Assembly: GCA_004431415.1 (NCBI GenBank) | Contig: QPMI01000178.1 | Location: 118,214-182,213 of the forward strand | DNA from: Cyanophora paradoxa | Taxonomy: Eukaryota; Glaucocystophyceae; Cyanophorales; Cyanophoraceae | Direction: 5' to 3' | Length of the DNA stretch: 64,000 bases | Part shown: positions 24,257 to 36,285 of the stretch, one piece after another | Position numbering within the stretch: the stretch's first letter is position 1 | How the letters are laid out: each line of letters starts with the position of its first letter | Position numbers and translations under genes: made by a program | The notes under the pieces: generated by a model | What the model was told of the DNA's origin: nothing | Databases searched by the model: none | What the model saw: the letters and a program-made list of their open reading frames with translations, nothing else

Positions 24257-26783
24257 CTAGGCGGTACCGGTGTAGGTCCAGGCGGTGGTGGAGGAGGCGC
24301 TGCCCGGGTCGAGCACGGCGGGGCACGCGTACGCCGGGTCCGAGAGCGCCAGCGCCAGCGCGAAGCCCCGCAGCGACTGCACGTTCATGAACCGCAGGTC
24401 CTGCGGGTACGCGATTTTTCAGGGGGGGTGGAGTGGGGTACGCGGCGCGTGCGAACCTGGTCGTAAGGGTTCAAGGCGACCGTCGCGCTCCGTGTGTAGT
24501 CCTTGAACGAGCCATTCACGCACCCGAAGCACGTCCATTGAATCTGGGGGTACTTTGTTCTCGGACGTCGCGGGGGGGGGGGGGGGGGGGGGGCGGGGGG
24601 CGGCGCGAACCCCCTTGGAGCGCGTGGGGACGCCCAGGCGCCGCCCGTCGCGCGTGTACCGGCCCCACAGCGTCGCGTTCGCTGCGGGGCGGGACGGGGT
24701 CGAACCGCGGCGCCTCGAAAGCGGCTCCGGCGGGGTTCGAACCTTTGTCAAGGATGTACTGGTCCACCAGAGGCTCCGCGTACTGCGCGAAGCTCGCGGG
24801 GGTCTGCGGCGCGGTCGCCGGCGTCAGCCGGGGCGCCGGCCCGGCCCGGCGGGCGGGGGCGGGCGGGCCGGGCGGGCGGAGGGCGGGCGCGCCTCTATGG
24901 CGACGCGGGGGTCGGCGAGGCGGTTCTGCCTCAGCGCCTGCTGCAGGCCCGCCATCTGGCCGCCGCGTGAGGGGCGGCGAAAGGCGGAAGGCAGAAGGCG
25001 GAGCGGCGGCCGGCGCGGGCGACGGCGCACCCAGCAGCAGATGACTTGGGCGAGGTCAGCCAGGCTCCGCGGCGAGCTCGGGACGAAGCCCGCCCAGCCC
25101 TCCTCCCCTGCCCGCCCGCCCGTCGGCGAGGGGCGCGCGCGGGCGGCGCCGCGCGCGGTCCTGCACGGCGCACCGCAGTAGGACGTCTGCCGCAGATCGC
25201 GCCCCTTGGCGCGCGCCCGGGCGCTCCGTGCAGCGCGCCGCGTCGGCGGCTGGCCCGAGCGCTCTGGGGCCGGATCCCGCGGCGCGATGGGCGCGGTGAG
25301 GTTCGCCCCGGGCGGCAGGAGCGGCCCGCTGCAGGCGTCGGTCCCCACCAGGGCCGGCTGCGGGGGCCGTCAGTCCGCCGCGGCAGGCGAGGTCGGCGGG
25401 GCGGGGCGGGGCGGGAGCGGACGATGAGCCCCGGCCCGCAGTCGCAGCGGCGGCCGTCCTCCGACGGGCGGCTCCCGGCGCCGTTGCAGCGGACGCAGGC
25501 GCCCCTGCGGCACCGGCGACCGTCGGTATGCGCCCGGCGCTCGGCGCGGGGCAGGGCGGGGCTCACGAGCTGGCGCTCCACACCGAGTCCGACCCGCAGT
25601 TTAGCCCCGGCGAGTCCCGAGCGAAAGGCGCGCTCCGGAGTCCCCGCCGCGGCACCAACGTGTTCGACAGACTGCGCGGGGGACGGACGGGCGGCACCGT
25701 CGGCGCGACGGAGCGGCGGAGCGGCGGCGGCGGGGAGCCGGGCACCCGCGGGCCCTGCCGCAGAGCAACCCGTACTTGCTGCCCCGAACGCTGAGCGCGA
25801 GGTGCCTGCGCGAGGGTTCGGCGTTGGCTTTCGGAGGCGGCCGGCGGGGCGCGAGCGCGGGGCGGGCGCGCCTGTCGTCGATGCGGTCGTACGTGAGGGG
25901 AGCGGCCCACCAGTTGAGGATGCGCGACGTGTTTCTGCGGTGCGGCTGCGTCGCCGGAGCGCCGATGGCGGCGCGAACGAACGCGGCGGGCCGCCCGCAC
26001 CGCGTGTCGACCCCTTCGGGGTTCGTGAAGGAGACGGTGATCTCGTAGCGCGTGTAGGCGGCCCAGTCGGCGGTGATGACAGCGCAGTTGGGCGTCGCCT
26101 GCTGCAGCGTCGCCAGCGCCGCCGGCGTCCTTGGGAAGTCGTCGTACCTAAGAAAGGGCCCCCGGTCGCACGCCCGGAGCCGCGCGGCGCGGCGCGGCGC
26201 GGCGCGGCGGCAGCGCACCGGACGTTCGCGTAGGAGTGGGCGTAGTACGGATCGTTCGCGAGGACGTCGGCGAGCGTGCCGGGCTCGACCTGCTGCATGC
26301 CCCAGCGCCCGACGCTCGACGTGAAGCGCGTCGTGTCCAGCACCTCCCGCTTCTCGCTCGTCGGCGTGAACAGGTCGCCTCCCTCCAGGACGCTCCTGCG
26401 CGAAGGCTCGGCGGCGCTCGCCGGGGCTTGCAGCGCAAGGCCGCCGGCGCACCGGACGCGCAGCTCGGTCAGGTTGGCCCCGGGCGTCGTCAGGCAGAAC
26501 AGGGCGCCTGAGGAAGAGCATCGGGCGTCGGCGCAGCCCTCGCTCCGCCCAAGGGCGGCGCACCGGTTGGGGCCGCGAAGTAAGGGGTGGAGAAGGCCAG
26601 GCGGGCCGTGTTGGTCCCGGACAGCGTCAGATTGCTGTAGCTAAGCGCCTGACATGCGAATCCATCCCGCAGAGCTGCGGAGAGGATCGGCGCTCCGGGG
26701 CCGCGCTCGCACAAGGCGCCATACGAACCGGCTGACGAGGCCGCTAGCGCAAGCAGCGCGGCGGCCCATAACAAGCTGCGCAT
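24257..26783 (-). CDS. Secreted or surface protein with signal peptide, function unknown
   Basis: The start at 26783 opens a strong signal peptide (MRSLLWAAALLALAASSAGS). Exons visible after it carry YSNLTLSGTNTARLAFSTPY, then TPGANLTELRVRCAGGLAL, TSSVGRWGMQQVEPGTLADV, NPEGVDTRCGRPAAFVRAAI and a Cys-rich piece (CVRCNGAGSRPSEDGRRCDC, about 25440-25510) that resembles a small disulphide module. Further exons read FAQYAEPLVDQYILDKGSNP, ERNATLWGRYTRDGRRLGVP and IQWTCFGCVNGSFKDYTRSA, with the end ...TTAWTYTGTA and a stop at 24257-24259. Asn-X-Ser/Thr sites are frequent. I do not recognise the family. A poly-G run at 24572-24593 lies in an intron. It is divergent from the CCDC180-like gene. Confidence 0.6.
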
Positions 26784-27075
26784 CGACCCAGAACGCTACA
26801 AGGAGGTTGGGATTTCAAAATGGGATCCCGGCATCGCCGCGTGGGCTGGAATTCAGGGACAGAAAGGATGCCCGGCTGGAGGCGGCGGAGCGTCTTTCAC
26901 ACAAGCAATCTCGAGGAAAGAAGGCAATGCTGAAGAGCTAGCGCTAGGAGCCGAGAACCCAAGACCCAAATTTGAAATCCCTCTACCCGCCTAGGGAAAA
27001 AAGGACTCGTTTCGGCAGCGCCTCCGCGCGACTCGAGAACCGGTCGTAGGCGCGCGTCAGAAGCACAAGAGTGCG
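26784..27075. other. Short divergent intergenic region
   Basis: Nearly 300 bp between the divergent starts at 26783 (-) and 27076 (+), presumably containing both promoters. No specific motif is evident. Confidence 0.4.
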
Positions 27076-30000
27076 ATGCCGACCGCCGGGCCCGCGGCGA
27101 CCGCGCCGCCGCGGATGAAGCTCGCCACCACCGCGGCCGCGCAGTCGACGGCCAAGACGAGCGCGTCGCAGACACATGCGAAGTCCCTTGGTGGCACAGC
27201 TACCGGCAGCCTCAATAGGACGCGGATGAGCCAAGCCTCCGTCGAGGCGAGCCTGGAGGTGGCGGCGCTTGCGAGGACCGTCCAGATCGACAAGCACGAG
27301 GGGAGGTGCGTCACGGACGCTCCAGCGCCCGCCGCCCGCCCCGCCCCGCCGCCCCCGCCCAAATCCGCGCTCCTTTCTGCAGGCCGTCCGACAACCTGAA
27401 GGCCATCACCATCAACCGCAAAGAGGTGCGCGCGGCCCGCCGTGGCGGCCTTAGCTACGCAATTCCGCGCCTGCGCCCGCGCGGGCCCGCCCCGCTGACC
27501 GACCGAGCGCGCTTCGCGGGGGCGGGGCGCAGAGGCACGAGCGGCAGGTGGAGCGGTACGAGAGGCGGATGACGGAGATCGCGAACAACCTGGAGGACGC
27601 CGTGGCGAGGACCAGCAGACACTTCCACGACAAGGCGCGCCCCGCCCGAACTCCCCGCCCCTCCCCGCTCCCCTTGCCTCCAACGGCGGGACAGATGGCG
27701 AACGACGACCGGGCGCTGGCGGCGCTGGCGGCGCAGCTGGAGGAGGAGCCGCTGCTCGCCCTCGAGCGCGAGGAGCAGCTGGTCTTCCTCTGGGAGCAGG
27801 CGCGCGCCCCCGCCCCTCCTGCCCCGCCCGCCCCCGCCCCCCCGCCCTCGGCTCAGGCGGCGCCCCGCGCGCAGATCGAATCGCACACGGGCCTTCGGGA
27901 CGGCTGGATCGACGCCCTCGACCACGACCTCAACGTGCGCCGCCATGATTCGAACCCGGGCCCAGCCGAGCCGGCCCGAGCCGATGTGACGCCGTACCCA
28001 GGCGCTGGAGGACCAGCGGGCGGGGCTGGTGGAGGCGGAGCAGCGGAAGCTCGTGGGCGCCCTCGTCGAGATCGCCTTCATGCTACCCCCCGACGTCCAG
28101 CGCCTCGTCGAGGCGCGTACCCCCCCACTTCCTCCCAAACCGCGTAACCCCCCCGCAGGACCAGAGCCGGGGCTTCAACCTTTTGATCCTGGGCAACCGC
28201 CGCTCGCACGCCGAGCTCATCGCCAAGCTCAAGGCGAGCCGGGCCGCCCCTCACTCGCGTTCGCCCCCCGCGGGACTCGAACCCGGGGCCCCGGGCCGCA
28301 GGTGACGAACGTGGAGCGGGAGGCGGCGGTGCGGGTCCTGTGGGAGCAGCGCCTCGCCCTCTGGCGCCGCCTCCGCCACGAGCGCGCCCTCGGTACCCCC
28401 CTCCCTCCGCCGTCCTTTTCTCTCTCTCTCCCCCCTCCCCCTTTGACCGGTACCCCAGCGGCCTTCAAGAGCCTCATCCTGGGGCCGGTGTACGTCGATC
28501 CTCAGGTCGCGTACCCCCCGCTACCCGCCCCGTGGCCGTACCCCCTGATCTATTTATAGAGCCGGCGGGCGAGCATGGAGACGACGCGGCAGGAGCAGGC
28601 GGCTCTCAACCGCCGCCGCACCGAACACGTACCCCCCTTCTCCTCCCCCCGCATTTGACCCCCGCCTCGGCCGACGGGCGGGCGGGCAGATCGCGGCTGT
28701 GGCGGGCCTGGCGCCCCCGGCGCTCTCCGCGGCGGCGGGGGCGGCCTGGCGCCAGACGGCCCGCGAGATCGCCGACGAGACGGACAAGACGCGCGCCCGC
28801 CCCCGCGAAATCCTCGCCGTCTCTTCCTCTGACGCGCCTCGCCCGCTTCTACGACAGGTACGCGTCGTGCGTGGCGGAGCTGCGGAACTCGGAGGGGGCG
28901 ATCGAGCGGGAGAGCCGCGCCGCCATGGCCCGCCTCCGCGCAGACCTCGCACGGTGCCCGGCCTTTACCCCTCTCCCTTTTCTTTCCTTTCCCCCTCGAA
29001 TCTTAGCCCCTCCCCGCCCTCCCGCCCTTCCTCTTTCCGTTGCCGCTCGATCTTAGCTCCCTTCGGCGGCGCAGGTACGCGCACGTCCCGGCGGGGCACG
29101 TGGACGAGATCGTCGCCGCCGAGTGCGAGCCGCTGGTCCGTCCGCCCCTCCGGCCCGGAGCCCGGCCCTTGCCCGCCCTGACCCCTCCGCGCAGGTGCGG
29201 GAGCGGGCGGAGCGGGCGCGGGCGCTCCTCGACGCCGTCGAGAAGACCCTCCTCGCCCAGGCGCGCCTCGCCTCGCCTCGCCCCCGGCGCCCCCGGCGCC
29301 CGCAGCCGGCCGCCCTCCGAGCCGCGTTCTCGCTCGCGCGCGCGCAGGCGGGGGTGTACCGGGAGCAGACGGACGCCGTCGGGGCCTTCCTCGAGGTGCG
29401 CGCGGCGCGGCGGGGTTTTTTGCGCGAGGGCGAGGGCCTAGGCCGACGCTGAGCCGAGCTGGGCTGATGGTGCGGGGCGGGTCTCGCTGCAGGCGGCGGG
29501 GGCGCTCTCGGACCGGGACCTCCGCTCCAACGACGACCTCGACGCCGCCCTCCGGTGCCCCGCCGCCCCGCCCGCTCTCCCGCCCCGCCCCGCCCGCACG
29601 CCTGACGGACCGGGGCGCGCGCGCGCGCGCGCGCAGGGGCGAGCTGAACACCCTCCGCGGCAAGCATGAGCAGACCGTACGCTCCCCTCTCTCCTCCCGC
29701 CCCGCCCGGCCCCGCCCCTGACCCGCGCCCCTCGTCGGGCAGGACCGGGGGGCGGAGGAGCGGCTGGACGAGGTGCTGCAGCACCTCAAGCGCGCCGGCG
29801 ACTTCGAGGCCGCACGGGCGCGCCATCGCTTCCTCTCTCTAACTGTGCTTCCGTCCGCTGAACCTTCGCTTGCTCGCTCGCCCGCCCGCCCGCCCGCTTC
29901 CGCAGAGCTGCCTCCAGGAGTCGGTCGGCCTCCTCGCCGCCATCGAGGAGGGTCCGCCCCCCGCGCCCCCCGACCCCGTACCCCCCTTCTGAGCGGCGGG

Positions 30001-33000
30001 GGCCCGGCAGGGTACCGGTCGTTCCACGAGGACGTGCTGAAGGCGACCGGGGCCTTCCCCGGCCGCCTCAAGGCCTACACCGACTCGCGCGCCCCTCCCT
30101 CTCTTCCTTCCTTCCCCCTCTTTGTGCCCGCCGTGACGCCCCCCGGCCCCCGGCCCCCGCACTCTGCAGGATGCGGGGGGAGGTCTGCGGCCTGCTGGGC
30201 CTCAAGGACCCCTTCGCCCCGTGCGCCAAATCGTACTACTGCGCGATCCGATCCGGAGCTGACGCGTCGCTTCCTGCTGCAGGCCCCCGCCGGGCCCCGC
30301 GGAGGGCGCGGAGGGCGCGGCGGCGGCCGGGGCGCCGGTCCCGGCAGGGGCGGCCGCCACCCCCGTCAAAGACGTGCGCGCCGGCCGCGGCCCCTCGCGC
30401 CGCCCCGCCCCTCTCCGCTCCACCCCGCACTGACGCCTTTGCGCTGGGCGGGGCAGCCGAAGAAAGCGGCGGCGGCGACGCCGGCGGGCAAGGCGCCCGC
30501 GGCCGGCGCCCGCCCCAACTCGCGCGAGGCGGCCGCCGCCGGCGGCGCCGCCGGCCGCGCCAAGACGCCCCCCGCCCACGCCGCGGTCCGCCCCCGCCCC
30601 GCCTCCTTCCTCTTTCCCATCCTTTCCCTAAGCCTGCGCAGCGGCCGGGGTCCGGGGCGGGCCTGCCGGGGTCGGTCGCCGCCCCCGCGGAGCCCGAGGC
30701 ACCGGTGGTCGAGGAGGTGACGCACGTGACGACGCAGCGCAAGACTCGCTACCCCGTCGGCTCCTCCATCGAGGTACCCCCCTTCTCTTCCCCCCTTCTT
30801 CTCCTCCCCGAACTGAGCTGTACCCCAGGACGTCGTGTTCCGGCCGCCGCCGCCGCCGCCGCCGCCGGAGCCTGCGGAGCCTGCGCCGGAGGCCGGGGCG
30901 GCGGGCGGGGCGGCGGGGCGGCGGCGGGGCGAAGGGGGCGCCCCAGCGGGGAAAGCCCCCGCGGCGGGCAAGCCCAAGGACCCGAAGGCGGCGGCGGCGG
31001 CGCTGGCGGAGGCGGAGGCGGCGCGCAAGGCCGAGGAGGAGGCGGCGGCCGCGGCGGCCGCGGCCGCGGCCGCGGCGCCGAAGCCGTTCGCGTCGCCGGA
31101 GGACAACGGGCGGGCGTGCCTCCACGTCGCCCCCATCGACCCGGCGCTCCTGCAGGCCCGCCCGCACCGCTCCGCTCCGCCCGCCCCCTTCGTCCGCCCC
31201 CTTATCGGGGACGGGCCCAGGGTGCGCTGCGGGCGGTGCGGCGGGGACTGGTGGAGGACTTCGAGCGGCGCTCGGAGGAGCGCGCCCGCGCCGCCGCCGC
31301 CTTCTGCCGCCGCACCCAGGCCCGCCCTCCCGTCCGACGCCTTCGAACGCGGGCGCCTCTGAGCTCTGACGGGGGCGCATGCAGGAGGCGGCGACGAACG
31401 AGCTGGACGACCGGCTGCAGGCGCACCGGCCCCGCGCCGGCCGCGTCGAGCTCGACTCCTACCAGCAGGCACGCCCCACACCCCTCCCTTTCTTTCTGCG
31501 AGCCGCCGCGTTCGACTCCCTCTCTTCTCGCAGCGGGCGGTGGAGCTGAGCGGGAACCGGGGCAAGCTGGACCGGCACCGCCGCGCCGTGCGCCAGCGCA
31601 TGGAGTCCCAGCGCGCCCAGTTCGTCGAGGCCGTCCACGGGGTACGCCCTTCCTCAGAGATGGCTCATCCGAGGCGGCCTGCTTCTAAAAAAAGCGCAGC
31701 TGGACGCGGCGGTGCAGGCGTACGCGGGGCGGCAGAAGCGGGCGGGGGCGGCGCTCGCCGGCGCCTCCAACACGGACACGCTCGCCCGCCTCCAGCGCGC
31801 CGCCCGCACCGTGCGCCGGTCGGCGTTACTCCCGCGGCGGGACTCGAACCCGCGCCCGCCACGCAGGAGGAGGCGCGCTTCGCGGAGGAGTACGCTTCGC
31901 TCCTCGCGGAGGTCACCGCGCAGGCGCGTTGGAACCCTCCCACCCCTATCCCTTAGCCCTTCAAGCGACGGCCCCCGCACGCAGGCGGCGGCGGCGGCGG
32001 TGGCGATCGCGGAGATGAACGCGGCCTACGCCAAGGCGAGCGAGCACCGTCCCCCCGCCCGGTCTTCTGGAGATCTGACGGCGGCGGCGGCGGCGGGGGC
32101 GCAGACGCTGGCGCCGCTGGGGGAGGGGGGTACCTTCAGCGGCGAGGAGGTCGCCGAGGCCCGCGCCGCCCTCGCCGAGGCTCGCAGCCCTCCCCCTCCC
32201 TCCCCCTCTTCCTTCCTTCCTTCCTTCCGCCCGGCCCTGACGCCGCCCTGCTCGCGCAGCTGGAGGCGGAGGCGCACGAGATCCAGCGCGCGTGCGGCCC
32301 TCCACCAACCTCTGCCCCTCTATTCACATCTCTGTCTCTAACGCTTGCGCTGGGAAGGCGGGAGGCGCTGCTGGGGGACCTCGCAGCCAAGCACCGCGCC
32401 GACGCCGCCCGCGCCCTCGCCGAGGTCCCCCCGCCCCGCCCCGCGCCCCGCCCCCGCCCGGGTTGGAGGGGGAGCCGCCCTTAGAGTCGCCCCGCCCGAG
32501 GTGGACGGGGAACCTCACCGGCCGCCCCCGCCCCCGCCCCGCGCCCCGCGCCCCGCAGTTCGAGGCGGAGTTCGGGCACAACAAGGAGGACCTCGACTTC
32601 ATCGAAAAGCAGGACGAGGTCGAGCGGTCCGCGCCGGCCCCGCCCCGCCCCTGCGTTGCGCCCCTCTCGCCGCGCGCGGGGCCGACGGCTTTCGGACCGG
32701 CTGGCGGCAGGCTGGCGCGGGGCAAGCTGCGGATCGAGCTCGCAGACAGCGACGCCCGCGAGGCGGCCCTGGTGCCTACCCCCCCGCCTTCTCCTTGCGC
32801 TCCGGCTGAGGCGGCGGCAGCTGGAGAAGATCGGGGCGCTGGAGCGGCTCTCGGAGGAGGGCGCCGCCGCCTTCGCCCCCGACGCCGCCGCCGCCGCCTC
32901 CCGCTCCGGTGCCCCCCGCCCCGGCCCCCCTCCTTGTCCTCTCTTCTTCGATTCTGACGCCCTTCAACTCGGCAGGGCGGCGGCCGGCGGCGGCGGCGGC

Positions 33001-35930
33001 GCCCGAGGGGCGGGCCTCGGCGACCTACCGCGCCCTCGAGCTCGTCGACGCCATCCGCCGCGAGGTGCGGCCTCTCCTCTCGTCTTACTCTTCTCCTTCC
33101 TGAGCCCGCCCCGCAGATGCACTTCCGGGCGACGTACCTCGAGGGCCTCCGCTGCGCCGTACCCCTCCCCGACGTCCCCCTCGCCCCCTTCCTCGCCCCC
33201 GGCGAGGCCCCGCCCCCCTTCGCCGCCCCCGTCCCCGCGACCCCCGCCCCCGCCCCGCCACCCCGGCCGCCCCGGCAAGCCGGCCGCCGCCGCCCCCGCC
33301 GCCGGTGCCAAGGGCGGCGCGAAGGGCGGCGCGGCCCCGGCCGCACCGCCTCCCGAGCCGTGCGCCACTAATCCCCGCGTCCACCCTTTCCCCGTACCCC
33401 TGACGGCCCTGGTACAGGCCGAAGACGCTCACGGCAGCCGTCGCTGCGCTCCAGAGCGGCCTGCAGGAGCAGATGCTCGCCGCTGCCAAGGCACGCGTAC
33501 CCCCCACCGTCGGCATGTCCGAGCCGAGCTGAAGCCGTACCCCCCGCAGGCGTACTACGCGGCGCGGGGTACGCGGGCGATCACGCGGCCGGCGCGCATC
33601 CGCCCCACCGTCGAGGAGCAGGCGCGCCCTTCCAACCTCCTCCCCCCCCCCTTCCTTCTCTAGCCTCTTCTCACCCCGTACCCCCCTCCCCGCAGGGTAC
33701 AGCCATCGCGGAGTCGTTCAAGGCGCTGACGGAGTCGGCCGCTAAGTACCGGGAGGGACGCATGCGCGGTCCGGCCCCCTCGCCCCCACCCACCCCTACC
33801 CCCCTGACATCCCCCCCTCCCCCCAGAGCTCCGGGCGCACGCGGCGCGGCTGTTCGCGGCGCTGCAGCGCGTGCCGGCGGCCGTATTCGGCGACTGCGCC
33901 CTCCGCGCCGTCCAGGCGAGAGCCCGCCCCGCCCGCCCCGCCCGCAGCCCCGCCCAGGCTACCCTCGGCTGTGCAGCTCACGGGGTTTCTTCCTCCCTGC
34001 AGCGGGCGGGGGCGGCGGGGCGGGAGAAGCGGGCGGCCTTCGACGCCGCGTACGCCTCCCTCCAGAAGCTCAGGGTCCGCTCCCCTCGGCCCTCCACCCT
34101 CCGCCCTCCGCCCTCCGGCCCGGGGGCGCGCGCTCGCTGAACTATGCTTTTCGCAGGCGGAGCACGAGGGGCGGCTCTCGCCGTCGCTCGCGGACGCGAA
34201 CCGCGCGGCGGAGCTCGAGGCGACCCTCGCCGCCGAGGAGAAGCGCACCGCCGAGGCGCGCCCCGCGCCCCTCCGCCGCCCCGCTCGTGTTCTGACGAGC
34301 GACGCTGACCGGCACGACCGGCGCGCGCAGACGATCGACCTGATTCGCGAGCACGTGTCCGCCGTGACGGCGCGCCCGCCCGCCCGGCCCCGAGCTCGCC
34401 CCCGCCCCCGCGCGCTCACCGCAGCGGCCTGGGGGCGCGCAGGGTGCGGAGACGGGGGAGGCGGGGGCGTTCGGGAAGAACCTGGTGGCGGCCTCCTCGG
34501 CCCTCCTCGCCCTCCTCGACTCCACCGTCATGCCCGAGGCGCGCGCGCGCGCGAGCGTCCCCGCCCCAGGAAGACGGGCGCGAGCTAAGCTGAAAGGGGC
34601 TCCGGGGCGTGCGCGCGAGCGAGCGCGCGAGCGGGCGCTTAGAGAGACTAGGGAGAAAGAAAGGCGGGAGCGAGCTCTAAGGGGGCGGGCAGGACCTGAC
34701 GGCGGGGGAGCAAGCGGTGAACGCGGAGCGGGCGCCCCTCAAGAAGCTCATGCTCGAGGTCGAGCGCGCCAAGGTCCGCCCCGCCCCCGCCCCCGCCCCG
34801 CCCCGCCCGCACCGCCCGCCGCCCCTCCGCGGCACGATCGCGCTCCCTACACTCTCTTTCTAAGCTTCCTGGTCCTAAGCTCGCTCTAGCCTAGCTCAAC
34901 CTAGCTCAGCTGGGTCGAACTGAGCTCCGGGGGCGCAGCGGGAGGGCATCGACCTCGTCGCCGCCGCCGCGAAGGAGCGCCCGGGCTCCGCCGCCCAGGC
35001 CCGGCCCCGCCGCCGGCGGCGCCAAGGCCGGCGCCGGCAAGGCCCCCGCCGCTGCAGCCGCCGGGTCCGCCCCCTTCCCTCCTCGTTTCTTTTCGCTTTC
35101 CTTTGGCTGAATCGCGGGGGTACGACGAAGGGCGAAGAAGGGCGGCCCTGCGGGGGCCCCCGCCGCCGCCGACCCCGGCCTCCTCCCCCGCGTCTTCAAG
35201 GTACCCCCCTCCCCGCTCGCTTCCTGCTGCTGCTCACGTTCGCGGCAGCCGCAGCAGTGGCCGGCGCTGCCTCCCGCGGAGGAGCTCACGCCGGCCGCCG
35301 TCCTCGCGCCCCCGCCGTCCGCCGGCGAGGCCCCGGGGCCGGCGGCGGCGGCCGTCCCCGCCCCCGCCGACGCGCGGCCGCCCTCGGGCGGTGCGCGCGC
35401 GCGCGCGTTTCGTTCTTTTTGGGTCACCCCGCCGTGTCTCTGAGAGGAGCCCGCAGCCCCAAGGGCAAGGCTCCCGCGGCGGCGGCGGCGGCGGCGCCCG
35501 GCAAGGGCCCGGCGGCTGCTGCTGCGGGCCCGGAGGCGCTGTCGGCGGAGGCGGCGGCGGCGGGGCGCTGCTGGGCCTGGACGCCCTCCCGCAGCGCTCG
35601 CTCGCGGCGGCGCGGACGCGCACCTACGAGTCCTACCGCCGCTACTACTCCGCCGCCATCCGCGTGCGCCGCGGCGCCGCCGCCGCCGCTGCCTTATCGC
35701 CGCCCTCTGCGGCCCCTCCTCAGAGCGTCTCGCAGGGGGCGGTGGAGGAGGGCCAGCGGCTCGTCATGCAGGAGCGCACCTGGCAGCACACCGTGCGCCC
35801 CCGCCCCCCGCGCCCTTGGCCTTCGCGCCGCCCCGCTCGGACCCCTCATGACCGCGCGCCCGCGCCCCGCCCGCCCCCGCCGCAGTGGCTGACGATGGTG
35901 GGCAACCTGAAGCGCGCCGTGCAGGCGTAG
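27076..35930 (+). CDS. CCDC180: CCDC180-like coiled-coil protein, cilium/flagellum-associated
   Basis: Very intron-rich gene (some 35-40 short introns). The ATG at 27076 gives a Ser/Thr-rich N-terminus. Helical exons follow: RQVERYERRMTEIANNLEDA, GLRDGWIDALDHDLN, QRKLVGALVEIAFMLPPDVQ, FNLLILGNRRSHAELIAKLK, VEREAAVRVLWEQRLALWRR (27540-28385), RLARFYDRYASCVAELRNSE (28840), EERLDEVLQHLKRAGDFEAA (29755). The MLPPDVQ, NRRSHAELIAKL and WEQRLALWRRLRHE run fits the N-terminal DUF4455-type region of CCDC180 as I recall it. Later exons (31540-34900), for example DRHRRAVRQRMESQRAQFVE and TVEEQA, fit the DUF4456-type C-terminal region. Ala/Pro/Lys-rich inserts (30270-31080, 33160-33350, 34980-35560) break up the coil. 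The stop is at 35928-35930. Family assignment is from pattern memory; single exon limits are approximate. Confidence 0.7.
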
Positions 35931-36285
35931 CCGCGCAGCGCAATTGTGTGTGTATGCGCGAGCGCGGTCGCTGCTGTCCAATCATCACCAGATCTCGCCC
36001 ACTGCCGCAGTGCAGCTGGCAGCGCAATGCGCACGATGCTTACCAGGGCAACTAGGCCTCCCCAGGATGCGTTAACACCGCCGCAGCGCGCAATTGCAAA
36101 GAACGAAGCGTGCACATGGATAATGTATTCGTGTATTCGAAAGCGAAACTCGAAAAATCTAATACTCTACTTAAATTTGCGGGCTATGCTTAAAAGAACC
36201 TTTAAATTTACGCTGCAATTCAACCTGATCTAATTTAATTTATCATCGTGGGCCGATGGGTATTTTACTTGTAATACTTGGTATT
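35931..36285. other. Tail-to-tail intergenic region
   Basis: Composition drops sharply after the CCDC180-like stop. The sequence is AT-rich, with no gene, and would contain the 3' ends of two convergent transcripts. Confidence 0.5.

Noticed and set aside
31830-31870. tRNA gene in an intron of the CCDC180-like gene
   Set aside because: A perfect T-arm is present but no matching acceptor, D-arm or anticodon arm within 75 bases.
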